The position numbers and the translations under genes were made by a program. From Acetobacteraceae bacterium (GTDB lineage: Bacteria; Pseudomonadota; Alphaproteobacteria; Acetobacterales; Acetobacteraceae), in assembly GCA_003506895.1 (NCBI GenBank), contig DNXO01000163.1, forward strand, positions 19,367 through 34,421: a stretch of 15,055 bases of DNA. The letters run 5' to 3'. Under the pieces are notes generated by a model. That model worked only from the letters and a program-made list of their open reading frames with translations, was not told the DNA's origin and made no database searches. Of the stretch, positions 1 through 8,018 are shown piece after piece. Within the stretch, counting starts at the first letter, position 1, and each line of letters starts with the position of its first letter.

Positions 1-22
1 CAGTCGGCCCTTGGGGCCGCTG
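1..22 (-). terminator. Possible terminator hairpin downstream of the first FkbM gene
   Basis: Read on the minus strand, this stretch forms CAG-CGGCCC, a CAA loop, then GGGCCG-A-CTG. That is a perfect 6-bp GC stem, extended by three more pairs if one A is bulged. It starts 15 bases after the stop codon of the FkbM-type gene. The bases that would carry a T-run lie outside the window, so a Rho-independent terminator is plausible but cannot be confirmed. Confidence 0.4.
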
Positions 23-37
23 GCATCAGCCATTCGG

Positions 38-892
38 TTATTTCGGCACCGCGATCAGATTATGCGTGACGTAGATCTCGCATCGTTTCACGTCGTAGGA
101 ATCGATCCAGCGTAACTGGCCGTTCAGGCACAGCCTGCCAATTCGGTACCCATCCAGCACCTCAAAGAAATCCCGCATCGTCACGCGGGTCGCGATATTG
201 GCCGGAATAAACTCGAACTGGATCATTCCGACCTTGCGGTCACACAGTGCCTTACGGGCGCCTTTCAGCACCGAGAGGTCATGCCCTTCGGTATCGATTT
301 TCAGCAGGTCGATATGGTCGATTGCGTTTTCGGCCATGAAGGCGTCCACCGTCGTGCATTCCACCGCATGCTCGACAATGTCGGACGAGTAGAGGCCAAC
401 CGCGGTTTCGCTGAGGCTCGCCTGGGTCGAGCCGTCTTCCGAGCGGAAATCATATAGCTTCACCTGCCCGACCGCGTCGGCCACGGCCTTGTTGATGGCT
501 TGAACCGAGGGCGACCCTGACATCTGGGAATGGAGAAGCGCGAAGGTTGCCGGATGTGGCTCAAACGCGAAAATCCTGGCCGTTGGTGCAAGTTTCGCCA
601 GCAGGTGGGCATATGCGCCATGGTTCGCGCCGATATCGAACAGCACTCCACCCTGCAGGCGGGATATGTTCCGAGAGAGGAAATTCTCTTCTGCTTGCGT
701 TAGTCCTTCCTTTCCCGAGAAAGTAATGGCGATGCCGCTGCACCGCAGTGCAATATCGTAAAGAAGGTCGCCAAACCAAGTCATGGTTGGACGGTTCAGT
801 AGTAAGAATATCGGATAGGCGAAGATCGCTAAATTTGTCCGCAGTCTTGAAGGTCTCCACATTGCGGTGTGAACGCTCGTCCTATCCGGCAT
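38..892 (-). CDS. FkbM family SAM-dependent methyltransferase
   Basis: A 284-residue predicted S-adenosylmethionine-dependent methyltransferase, probably O-methylating a sugar of a surface polysaccharide. The SAM-binding motif I is VLFDIGANHGAYA at residues 83-95. An acidic EPHP follows at 111-114, and the FkbM signature LLKIDTEGHDLSVLKGA spans about 196-212. These features define the Methyltransf_21 (FkbM) fold. A hydrophobic run at residues 21-33 could be a membrane-associating segment ahead of the catalytic domain. The ATG start is preceded by AAGGA about 9 bases upstream. It is read from its own 233-bp leader, which carries a -10-like element and an inverted repeat. Its neighbours are glycan genes, which supports a role in glycan decoration. 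The acceptor sugar is unknown. Confidence 0.88.
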   Translation of the reverse strand: MPDRTSVHTAMWRPSRLRTNLAIFAYPIFLLLNRPTMTWFGDLLYDIALRCSGIAITFSGKEGLTQAEENFLSRNISRLQGGVLFDIGANHGAYAHLLAKLAPTARIFAFEPHPATFALLHSQMSGSPSVQAINKAVADAVGQVKLYDFRSEDGSTQASLSETAVGLYSSDIVEHAVECTTVDAFMAENAIDHIDLLKIDTEGHDLSVLKGARKALCDRKVGMIQFEFIPANIATRVTMRDFFEVLDGYRIGRLCLNGQLRWIDSYDVKRCEIYVTHNLIAVPK

Positions 893-915
893 ATATCGGC
901 ATCCTTGGTAGCAAA

Positions 916-941
916 GTTATATTTGTCACACTGATAGTGTG
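916..941 (-). promoter_or_regulatory. Putative promoter -10 with adjacent inverted repeat upstream of the FkbM gene
   Basis: On the minus strand TATAAC (916-921) resembles a -10 box. The interval 927-941 is a perfect inverted repeat, CACACT-ATC-AGTGTG, centred where a -35 box would normally lie. No good TTGACA-like -35 is present at 17 bp. This arrangement would suit a promoter that needs an activator bound at the repeat, or one blocked by a repressor there. The rest of the 893-1125 gap shows only small imperfect hairpins and no convincing gene. Confidence 0.35.
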
Positions 942-1125
942 CTCGCTATGGCGCGGTCGGCGCACGCACATTCAGAACCCATCGTAATGGCGATTGGCCG
1001 TTTCGAAACTCCATTTCGGAGGGATTCGGCTTCACAAGCCAATTATGGGTTCGCCGCCGAAATGGGCCGTCCATTCGATGGCATTGGTTGTTCGTCAAAT
1101 TTGCTCGCTGTGCCACGTGTCAATG

Positions 1126-2106
1126 TTAGGGGGCGGAGTCCAATCGTCGTCCAAACAGCTTCGTCACCTGCCGCATCCCCATAACGATGAAGGTCACGAG
1201 GACTTTTGGTCGTAACCAGATGAAATCACGAAGAACTTGCCGCTCCGGTAGCGTTCCTTGCTTTAGAAGTCCGAGCGCGGCGATAGCGAAGCCTTCCTCA
1301 TGGCGATGACACTCGTTGTCCACGATTTTTGCCTGTTCGGAGGTCAACCGAAACCGGTTCCTGACATTGGCGAAATGCTGGATATACCAAAGCTTCCGAC
1401 GCAATTCAGCCAGGGACCGCCAGCCATCCGCCCCGGTGATGCCGCCTGGATCGTATTCTACCCGGACAGTAGCATCGAACGCGATCCGCGTTGTTCGCTT
1501 TGCGACCAATAGCCAGAACATAAGGTCTTCCCAGGCCCAAGGGAAAAGCGGGAATCGAAGGTCACCTAGCGTTTCCCAGCGATAGACGACCGTTGATGTT
1601 CCGACTGGAGTGCGGCGCAGCGAGCAGGTGAAAAAATCCCCATTGAACGCGTGCGCAGTCTCCCCGACGGGCAAGGTGGGGTGCGCATCCGCGTCAAACT
1701 GACAATGGACGAAATGCGCCTTGCCGGTCACTCCGCGCTCGTGATTGGTGAAATAAAAGTCGTAGCCTAGTTCAAGCACCTCAACCGCTCGGGCGAGGTG
1801 ATCGGGCTGCCAGGTATCATCGGCATCGAGCAGAGCAACCCAGGTCGTCTCGCTCGGGACAGCGTTCAGGCCCGCATTCCGAGCGAACGCTGGCCCGGCA
1901 TTGGCCTGCTGGATGATCCGGACGTAGGCCCGTTCATGCGGTTCCAGTTCCGCTAGTTCCACCGCGGCAGATTGTGGCGATCCGTCATCCACGATTATTA
2001 CATAGGGGGTAGGCAGGCCCTGCTGGTGGAGCGCCGATCGAACCGTTCGCGCCAGCACGGATGGTCCCCGTGCGAAGAACGGTATGATCACGGCGATCGA
2101 GGGCAT
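1126..2106 (-). CDS. Family 2 glycosyltransferase
   Basis: A 326-residue GT-A fold glycosyltransferase that would transfer a sugar from a nucleotide-sugar donor to a growing glycan at the cytoplasmic side of the membrane. The nucleotide-binding segment VIIVDDGSP is at residues 36-44, the metal-binding DADD at 94-97, and the WEDLMFW segment holding the likely catalytic base at 192-198. The C-terminal region (about 230-326) is helical and basic, with an amphipathic or hydrophobic stretch near 300-310 that may touch the membrane. The ATG is preceded by a strong Shine-Dalgarno AGGAGA four bases upstream. It is divergent from the second FkbM gene across 162 bp. The donor and acceptor cannot be deduced. 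The family assignment is secure. Confidence 0.9.
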   Translation of the reverse strand: MPSIAVIIPFFARGPSVLARTVRSALHQQGLPTPYVIIVDDGSPQSAAVELAELEPHERAYVRIIQQANAGPAFARNAGLNAVPSETTWVALLDADDTWQPDHLARAVEVLELGYDFYFTNHERGVTGKAHFVHCQFDADAHPTLPVGETAHAFNGDFFTCSLRRTPVGTSTVVYRWETLGDLRFPLFPWAWEDLMFWLLVAKRTTRIAFDATVRVEYDPGGITGADGWRSLAELRRKLWYIQHFANVRNRFRLTSEQAKIVDNECHRHEEGFAIAALGLLKQGTLPERQVLRDFIWLRPKVLVTFIVMGMRQVTKLFGRRLDSAP

Positions 2107-2268
2107 GCACTCTCCTAAAAAGTGCGCACAGGCTTAGCGTAGCATACCGTTCGCTGGTCACACCGCATTCTAGTTTACCGCCATTGAATGAAATTTGGAA
2201 CCATGTCATTGCATCATTGATGGTGGGCAGAGCAATCCAAACAGGCATTTTTTAGGGGATTTCTGCCA

Positions 2269-3039
2269 GTGGGAACGGCTTTGAAGCGCCACCTAGCCAA
2301 GCTGGCGACGAGCTTGGCGAAGAAGATGGGATATACCATTCTGCCAACATGGCGGATGGAGAGCAGGGAACTCGTCGAGCATCTTCGCACGTTGTTCGCG
2401 ATGTTTGAAGTCGATTGCGTGATCGACGTTGGCGCCAACGATGGAGGTTATGCGAGGCTGCTCCGACACGAGGTTGGCTATTCCGGTCTCTTGTTGTCGT
2501 TCGAGCCGGTTGCGACCCTGGCTGCCCGATGCCGTGCCACGGCGGCGACAGATCCCAACTGGCTGGTATTCGATTACGCGGCCGGCAACGACGATCGGGA
2601 GGCCGAAATCAATGTTTCGGTATATTCAAAATTAAGTTCAATGCTTCCGCGCGCGACGTCTATTCCGGAAGATATGGCGGCCTTGATAGTTCCTAGCCAC
2701 ACCGAAATCGTTCAGGTTCGTCGCCTCGATCATGTTTTGCCGGACATACAGCGTAACTTTGGGTTTGAGCGGCCATACCTCAAGGTTGATACACAAGGCT
2801 TCGATCTTGCGGTGCTTGAGGGGGCGGGTGAACTTTTACCGACAATGGTCGCCGCTCAGACCGAATTGTCGTTTCTTCCCCTGTATAAAGATATGCCTGA
2901 TTGGCGGACTGTGATCGACGCTCTGGAACTGCGGCATTTTGCAATCAGCGGTATGTTCCCGATTTCCTTGGATAAAAGCATGCGTGCGATCGAATTTGAC
3001 TGCGTACTGATCAACGAGCGCTTCGCGGTGGAATCATAG
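2269..3039 (+). CDS. FkbM family SAM-dependent methyltransferase, second type
   Basis: A 256-residue FkbM-type methyltransferase. SAM motif I is VIDVGANDGGYA at residues 51-62, FEP is at 78-80, and the family signature reads LKVDTQGFDLAVLEGA at 171-186. It differs from the other FkbM protein of the window in having TQGFD in place of TEGHD, so it belongs to another subgroup and probably methylates a different position or sugar. The start is GTG. It was chosen because an AGGGGAT Shine-Dalgarno lies about 9 bases upstream and the reading frame lines up with the family's usual N-terminal length. The base composition is visibly less GC-rich than in the downstream operon. It faces the flippase gene convergently with a 39-bp gap. 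Confidence 0.88.
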   Translation: MGTALKRHLAKLATSLAKKMGYTILPTWRMESRELVEHLRTLFAMFEVDCVIDVGANDGGYARLLRHEVGYSGLLLSFEPVATLAARCRATAATDPNWLVFDYAAGNDDREAEINVSVYSKLSSMLPRATSIPEDMAALIVPSHTEIVQVRRLDHVLPDIQRNFGFERPYLKVDTQGFDLAVLEGAGELLPTMVAAQTELSFLPLYKDMPDWRTVIDALELRHFAISGMFPISLDKSMRAIEFDCVLINERFAVES

Positions 3040-3057
3040 GATATGGTCATATGAGTT

Positions 3058-3074
3058 GTGCGTCGAGCACGCAC
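3058..3074. terminator. Hairpin between convergent genes
   Basis: GTGCGT-CGAGC-ACGCAC forms a perfect 6-bp stem with a 5-base loop in the 39-bp gap between the convergent FkbM and flippase genes. There is no T-run on either strand, so it is a weak or Rho-assisted bidirectional terminator candidate at best. Confidence 0.35.
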
Positions 3075-3078
3075 CGTT

Positions 3079-4593
3079 CTATATCCAGCCCCGAATGCGC
3101 ACCCATACGCCTTTAAGCATCGTGAGCGCGAACCGTTCCGCGCCGTCGGGGCGACCGGCGGCGAACCAGCTCCCCGCCAACACGATCCCATAGCAGGCCG
3201 CCCCAAGCACGGATCGGGTCACCGCATCTTCCGCGTATGCGATCGCCCCACCCGGCAAACTTGGCGTCCATGCCATGTTGAGTTGCCAAAGAACTCCGAC
3301 CATCGCCGCTGTGGCGATGGTCGGCCTGACCATTGGCTTTATAAGGCGCCGCAACGGAACGTTGATCCTCGGCAGCGTGACCCACAGGAATCCCACAACA
3401 TCGAGGCTGCTGGAAATCAGGAGTGCGACCGCCGCGCCCGGCAAACCGAAGGACCAGACCAGCAGCACCAACGCTAACAAGTTCACGAGCGTTGAGAGGC
3501 CAACCAAATTGAATGTTACGCCCGGTCGGCCGATGGCGTTCAACAACGTCCCACATGCCTGGGTGTAAATCGCGGTTACGCCGCTGACCCCCATGATTTG
3601 GACTACAGGAACGGCTGCCAGCCAATGTTCCCCTAATGTTAGCCTGACCATGGGGTCCGCGACCATCGAAATGCCGACGCCCGCCGGCAGCACCAGCAGA
3701 AACCCCAGTCCTACTGCGCCCAAGAACATACCCTCCACACCCACGGCCGCGTTGTGGAGAGAGGCAAAACCAGGAAACAGCGCACGCCCAAGAGGCTCAA
3801 CAAGCTCGGTCGTCGGAAGGGAGCCCAGTTCCAGGCCGACCGAGAATACCCCGACTTCCATTGGCCCCATCAGCCTGCCGAGGACGATGCCATCGGATCG
3901 GGCTCTGATTTGGTAGAGTATTGTCTGTGCCCAACTCCACATCGAAAATCCGATCAACTGCCGCCAGGCTCGGAAGGTGATACGAGGTCGGTACGAGGAC
4001 ATAGAGTAGCTTTGCAGCAACCGTACCACTCGATAGACCAAAATTCCCGCAACCAGCGCCCAATAGGAATGCCACGCAGCGGCGACAGCAATCGTCGTCG
4101 CGACGCCAGCGATCCTCGACCATAATTGCAGGTCGAATTCCTTTCGAAACGCAAGATTTCGCCGGAAATCGACGATGCCGATGTTCTCGAAAGCGCTAAT
4201 TAACGTGCCTGCCGACAAGGCCAGCATTACTATTGCCAGTCGTGAATCGTTAAAGAAATTGCCGACCGGCCAGGCAATCGCGGCGACTAGCAGAGCGGTC
4301 AATACTCCGCGCAGAACGCTGATCCCGAAGCCCGTGTCATACATGTCCCGATTAAGTTCCGGGGCTCGCACCAGTGCATCCTGGACGCCAATCGCCGACA
4401 GCGCATCGACTGAACTGATGAAGCCGGTCGCCAACGCGACCAACCCGAAATCAGTAGGTTGCAATAGGCGCACCAGAATGAGCGTACTCAGTAGCCCGAT
4501 ATTCCGGGTTGCCACACGCCAAGCGATGATCCAGCCCGCCGAAATCGCCGCCCGTTGCGAGACCGATGGAGACGCCGTGGCCGCTTCTGTCAT
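3079..4593 (-). CDS. Wzx/WzxC-type polysaccharide flippase
   Basis: A 504-residue polytopic membrane protein of the MOP superfamily (COG2244, lipopolysaccharide biosynthesis protein). It would move undecaprenyl-linked oligosaccharide units across the inner membrane. The first helix pair lies near residues 15-60 and contains LVRLLQPTDFGLVALATG, a pattern typical of WzxC-like flippases. The motif FRRNLAFRKEF sits in a cytoplasmic loop at 143-153. Alternating hydrophobic helices continue to about residue 485, consistent with 12-14 membrane spans, and the length is usual for the family. The ATG has no clear Shine-Dalgarno but is preceded by two copies of a 9-base direct repeat. It is divergent from the UDP-xylose/glycosyltransferase operon, whose product it may export. 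Confidence 0.88.
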   Translation of the reverse strand: MTEAATASPSVSQRAAISAGWIIAWRVATRNIGLLSTLILVRLLQPTDFGLVALATGFISSVDALSAIGVQDALVRAPELNRDMYDTGFGISVLRGVLTALLVAAIAWPVGNFFNDSRLAIVMLALSAGTLISAFENIGIVDFRRNLAFRKEFDLQLWSRIAGVATTIAVAAAWHSYWALVAGILVYRVVRLLQSYSMSSYRPRITFRAWRQLIGFSMWSWAQTILYQIRARSDGIVLGRLMGPMEVGVFSVGLELGSLPTTELVEPLGRALFPGFASLHNAAVGVEGMFLGAVGLGFLLVLPAGVGISMVADPMVRLTLGEHWLAAVPVVQIMGVSGVTAIYTQACGTLLNAIGRPGVTFNLVGLSTLVNLLALVLLVWSFGLPGAAVALLISSSLDVVGFLWVTLPRINVPLRRLIKPMVRPTIATAAMVGVLWQLNMAWTPSLPGGAIAYAEDAVTRSVLGAACYGIVLAGSWFAAGRPDGAERFALTMLKGVWVRIRGWI

Positions 4594-4618
4594 GCCGATA
4601 CGTCCGGTCGCCGATACG
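4594..4618. repeat. Two 9-bp direct repeats upstream of the flippase
   Basis: GCCGATACG occurs at 4594-4602 and again at 4610-4618, a 16-bp period. The first copy abuts the flippase start codon, in the place where a ribosome binding site would be. It could be a regulator or translational control site, or a chance repeat. Confidence 0.4.
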
Positions 4619-4774
4619 ATCTGCGATCACTATCGGGTTGCTTTCGTTCCATCTCGCCTTTCGACAGACGCCTCATCAATCAAGGTTCCCCTCATTCAAA
4701 AACGCTAATAGCTGACATCGAAGGGAGATGCACCCAGATTACAATGACCATCCTTCTGAAGCCGGCGCATTCGC

Positions 4775-4818
4775 CCAACCACAATTCGGTTGGCATTTGA
4801 AATCAGCGCATCTAAAAA
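4775..4818 (+). promoter_or_regulatory. Putative promoter and operator of the UDP-xylose operon
   Basis: TTGGCA (4790-4795) and TAAAAA (4813-4818) are separated by exactly 17 bp and resemble sigma-70 -35 and -10 boxes, 26 bp upstream of the first gene's ATG. An inverted repeat CCAACC-(7)-GGTTGG (4775-4793) overlaps the left part of the -35 box, so a protein bound there would affect polymerase access. GGAGG at 4830-4834 is the ribosome binding site. The rest of the 250-bp gap shows nothing else clear. Confidence 0.4.
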
Positions 4819-4843
4819 ACATCCCCTTTGGAGGCAGTCCTGA

Positions 4844-5827
4844 ATGGCCCTGACACGCACCCGTATCCTCGTCACTGGCGGCGCCGGCTTTCTCGGCTCC
4901 CACCTGTGCGAGCGGCTGCTTGCGGAGGGCAACGACGTCCTGTGCGTCGATAACTATTTCACTGGCCGCAAGGAAAACATCGCTCACCTGCTGGGCAACC
5001 CGCATTTCGAGGCGATGCGTCACGACGTGACCTTCCCGCTGTACGTAGAAGTCGACCAGATCTACAATCTGGCCTGCCCGGCCTCGCCGGTGCACTACCA
5101 GTTCGATCCGGTGCAGACCACCAAGACCAGCGTCATCGGCGCGATCAACATGCTGGGTCTCGCCAAGCGGATCGGTGCCAAGATCCTTCAGGCCTCTACC
5201 AGCGAGGTCTATGGCGACCCGACGGTTCATCCGCAAACGGAAGACTACCGCGGCAACGTCAATCCGCTCGGCCCGCGGGCCTGCTACGATGAGGGCAAAC
5301 GCTGCGCCGAGACGCTGTTCTTCGACTATCATCGCCAGCATCAAACCCAGATCAAAGTGGTGCGGATATTCAACACCTACGGCCCACGGATGCATCCGAA
5401 CGACGGCCGCGTGGTGTCGAACTTCATCGTCCAGGCGCTGCGAAACGAAGACATCACCCTGTATGGCGACGGCAGCCAAACCCGAGCGTTCTGCTTCGTG
5501 GATGATCTGATCGAGGGCTTTATTCGCCTGATGGCGACTGGCCCAGCCATCACCGGTCCAATCAATATCGGCAACCCGCACGAAATTCCTGTTCGCGAAC
5601 TGGCCGAACGTGTGATCCGCATCACGGGATCATCGTCGCGCATTGTGCATCGCCCGCTGCCGCAGGACGATCCGCTTCAGCGTTGCCCAGATATCACCCT
5701 CGCTCGGAACGTGCTGGGGTGGCAGCCGACGGTCGAACTTGACGCCGGACTGCGTAAGACGTCCGCTTATTTCGCGCAAATGCTGGCGGAGTCCAGGGAA
5801 CGCGACCTGCAGGTCACCGGCGGATAA
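4844..5827 (+). CDS. uxs: UDP-glucuronate decarboxylase (UDP-xylose synthase)
   Basis: A 327-residue NAD-dependent extended short-chain dehydrogenase. It would convert UDP-glucuronate to UDP-xylose by C4 oxidation, decarboxylation and reduction. The Rossmann motif TGGAGFLG is at residues 11-18. The catalytic set is T119-S120-E121 with Y148 and K152 in the GPRACYDEGKR signature. R280 (LQRCPDI) corresponds to the Arg that, with the Glu, distinguishes the decarboxylases of the UXS/ArnA type from simple epimerases. The length equals that of bacterial UXS enzymes. The ATG has a good GGAGG 9 bases upstream. It is the first gene of a tight operon with three glycosyltransferase genes, so xylose is the likely substrate of at least one of them. 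Confidence 0.92.
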   Translation: MALTRTRILVTGGAGFLGSHLCERLLAEGNDVLCVDNYFTGRKENIAHLLGNPHFEAMRHDVTFPLYVEVDQIYNLACPASPVHYQFDPVQTTKTSVIGAINMLGLAKRIGAKILQASTSEVYGDPTVHPQTEDYRGNVNPLGPRACYDEGKRCAETLFFDYHRQHQTQIKVVRIFNTYGPRMHPNDGRVVSNFIVQALRNEDITLYGDGSQTRAFCFVDDLIEGFIRLMATGPAITGPINIGNPHEIPVRELAERVIRITGSSSRIVHRPLPQDDPLQRCPDITLARNVLGWQPTVELDAGLRKTSAYFAQMLAESRERDLQVTGG

Positions 5828-5829
5828 AA

Positions 5830-6879
5830 ATGGACGCAGCGGGCGCCTCTACCCAGCCGGCCCCGGCGGAGCAGGCGGTCCAACCCCGGGTCGCGATCGT
5901 CATCCTGAACTGGAACGATGCCGAGTCGACGTTGGCCTGCCTGGATGCGCTTCGTGCGACGGATTACCCCAACTATGCGACGATCGTCGTCGACAACGGT
6001 TCAACCGACGGGTCCGCGGCGCGCTTCCTGGATATCGCGGCGATCGATCTTGTCACCAACACCACGAACCTTGGCTACACGGGCGGCGTCAACGTCGGTA
6101 TCAGCCGGGCGATCGCACTGGGTGCGGACTATGTGTGGCTGCTGAACAGCGACGCCACGACCAGGCCGGACGTGCTATCGCGCCTTGTTGCGGTTGCCGA
6201 GGCCGACGAACGGATCGGCTTGGTCAGCCCAGTCTTTTGCGATCCAGATGACCCATTGGAGATGGAATTCTGCCTTGGGCGATTCGATCCCGCCGGGCGT
6301 CAAGCGTCTCAGACGATCGATGCCTCGACCGCGACTGCCTGGCAGCACGACCACCCCAATGAGGTCATACTTCTTGGCACCGCCTTATTGATTCGTCGTC
6401 GTGTTATTGAAACGATCGGCATGCTGGACCCCAATTTTTTCGCTTATGTGGAGGATGTCGATTACTGCCTGCGCGCCCACGCGGCGGGCTTTCGCATCGT
6501 TGCGGTGCCAGAGGCCGTGGTCGGGCACAAGTTCAAGCAACCCATCGGCGATCCGGGTGGCGTACCGCCCTACCTGCATTATTTCATCACCCGCAACTAT
6601 CTGCTGCTATGGCGCAAACTACCGCCGCCTGTCCTGCTGCGGAGAGCCACCCTCTGGTTCCTGCATCAGCGTCTGACCCAGATCGCGCGAATGCGTGGCG
6701 TCCCATCGGCGATCGACGCGGTGTTGGCCGGGTTGTGGGATGGCGTCCGCGGTGTCGGCGGTCCGTATCAGTCGAACCGCAAGGCGCCATGGTTGCTTCG
6801 CATCACCCTCGGCCGGCATCCCGCATTCTGGCTGGCGCTGATCAATGGCAAGAACCCGTTCGGGCGGTTGGCACATTGA
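5830..6879 (+). CDS. Family 2 glycosyltransferase, rhamnosyltransferase-like
   Basis: A 349-residue GT-A fold glycosyltransferase of the WbbL/RfbF-like branch of GT2. The segment VVDNGSTDGS is at residues 53-62, LGYTGGVNVGI at 81-91, the metal-binding LLNSDAT at 104-110, and the acceptor-side signature EDVDYCLRAHAAGFRIV at 208-224. A basic and hydrophobic C-terminal part (about 255-345) may sit on the membrane. The ATG lies 2 bases after the stop codon of the UXS gene, so the two are co-transcribed and probably translationally coupled. In this branch the donors are often dTDP-rhamnose or similar. UDP-xylose is an alternative, suggested only by the neighbouring gene. Confidence 0.88.
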   Translation: MDAAGASTQPAPAEQAVQPRVAIVILNWNDAESTLACLDALRATDYPNYATIVVDNGSTDGSAARFLDIAAIDLVTNTTNLGYTGGVNVGISRAIALGADYVWLLNSDATTRPDVLSRLVAVAEADERIGLVSPVFCDPDDPLEMEFCLGRFDPAGRQASQTIDASTATAWQHDHPNEVILLGTALLIRRRVIETIGMLDPNFFAYVEDVDYCLRAHAAGFRIVAVPEAVVGHKFKQPIGDPGGVPPYLHYFITRNYLLLWRKLPPPVLLRRATLWFLHQRLTQIARMRGVPSAIDAVLAGLWDGVRGVGGPYQSNRKAPWLLRITLGRHPAFWLALINGKNPFGRLAH

Positions 6880-8018
6880 GTGCGCCCCTCCGGATAGCGG
6901 TCGCCTGCTCCGGACTTGGTCACATCCAACGTGGCATCGAGTCCTGGGCAGCTGATCTGGCCCTGGCGCTGCGCCGTTCTGGCGCGGACGTCACGTTGTT
7001 CGGCGGCGCGTCGATGGAGGGCGCGGTCGCATTGCCGACCTTCCGTCGGACAGAATCGCCGGCCATCGCGCTGGCCCGCTGGTTGCGCCACCTTGGCGGC
7101 TGGCGTTACGGCATGGGCTCCGCGTACGACGTGGAACAGACCAGCTTCGCATTCAATCTGTGGCGGCGCGTCCGCCGACGGTTCGATATCCTGCACGTCC
7201 AGGACCCGATGATCGCGATCTGGCTGGATCGGGCAAACCGGGTGGGCCTGTCGCGGCCGAAGGTGATCTATGCCAATGGGACCGGAGAGAATGCATCGGT
7301 CATGCGTCGGTTTTCGTTTCTTCAGTTGCTGACGCAGGCCGCCGCCGACGATTGGCAGCGGCTAAGGCCGGCGGGCCAGATGGTATTCACAATTCCAAAC
7401 TTCATCGATACCCAGCGGTTCCAGCCCGGTGACCGGGCCGCGGCTCGGGAGCGCTTCGGGCTCCCGCCCGATCGCACGATTATCTTGTGTTGCGCCGCCA
7501 TCCGGCGGTTCCATAAACGGATCGACAGCCTTACCCGTGCGTTCGCCGGCATGCCCTCCGATGCCATGCTGGTCATCGCGGGGGGGCGGGAAGCGGACAC
7601 CGAGGAGCTGATTGCCGAGGGGACAGCTTTGTTGGGCGGCCGAATCCGCTTTTTGCCGAACCTGCCCCGCGATCATATGTCGGACCTCTATCGTGCGGCG
7701 GATGCGTTCGTGCTGCCCTCGCTACATGAGATGTTTGGCATCGTTCTTCTCGAAGCCCTGGCCACCGGACTTCCGGTATTGTGCAACGACACGCCCGATT
7801 TCCGTGCCATCGTTGGCGGTGGCGGGCTGTATCGCGACTTTAGCGCCGACGGCGAACTTGAGGCTGGATTAGCCTGTTTGCTCGATCCCGTGACGCGCGG
7901 GAAATTGGCAAAGATAGGACGTGCCCATGTCGAACAGAACTTCGCGGAAACCGTGGTGACCGGCGCGATCACGGCTATGTATCAATCCATACAGGCGGCT
8001 CCCCTCTATGTCCGATGA
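6876..8018 (+). CDS. Family 4 glycosyltransferase, TTG start
   Basis: A 380-residue GT-B fold retaining glycosyltransferase. The N-terminal domain begins with LRIAVACSGLGHIQRGIESW, the usual donor-independent half of GT4 enzymes. The C-terminal donor domain carries HKR at 213-215 and the E-x7-E motif in HEMFGIVLLEALATGLPVL, with E285 and E293. An upstream in-frame extension to 6609 exists, but its translation looks like shadow coding of the previous gene. The best start is TTG at 6876, which overlaps the preceding stop as TTGA and places the first beta strand at residue 5. The 3' end overlaps the next gene by 11 bases. The sugar specificity is unknown. Confidence 0.87.
   Translation: MSAPLRIAVACSGLGHIQRGIESWAADLALALRRSGADVTLFGGASMEGAVALPTFRRTESPAIALARWLRHLGGWRYGMGSAYDVEQTSFAFNLWRRVRRRFDILHVQDPMIAIWLDRANRVGLSRPKVIYANGTGENASVMRRFSFLQLLTQAAADDWQRLRPAGQMVFTIPNFIDTQRFQPGDRAAARERFGLPPDRTIILCCAAIRRFHKRIDSLTRAFAGMPSDAMLVIAGGREADTEELIAEGTALLGGRIRFLPNLPRDHMSDLYRAADAFVLPSLHEMFGIVLLEALATGLPVLCNDTPDFRAIVGGGGLYRDFSADGELEAGLACLLDPVTRGKLAKIGRAHVEQNFAETVVTGAITAMYQSIQAAPLYVR

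Noticed and set aside
939..1184. A short plus-strand frame in the gap left of the GT2 gene
   Set aside because: There is no ribosome binding site or recognisable domain, and it overlaps the 3' end of the GT2 gene.
4739..5581. A 280-codon open frame on the minus strand opposite the UXS gene
   Set aside because: It lies fully antisense to a well-supported gene, and its translation shows no domain. Long antisense frames are common in GC-rich DNA.
6609..6875. N-terminal extension of the GT4 frame
   Set aside because: It overlaps the previous gene by 267 bases, and its translation has no glycosyltransferase features. The TTG at 6876 gives the usual GT4 start.
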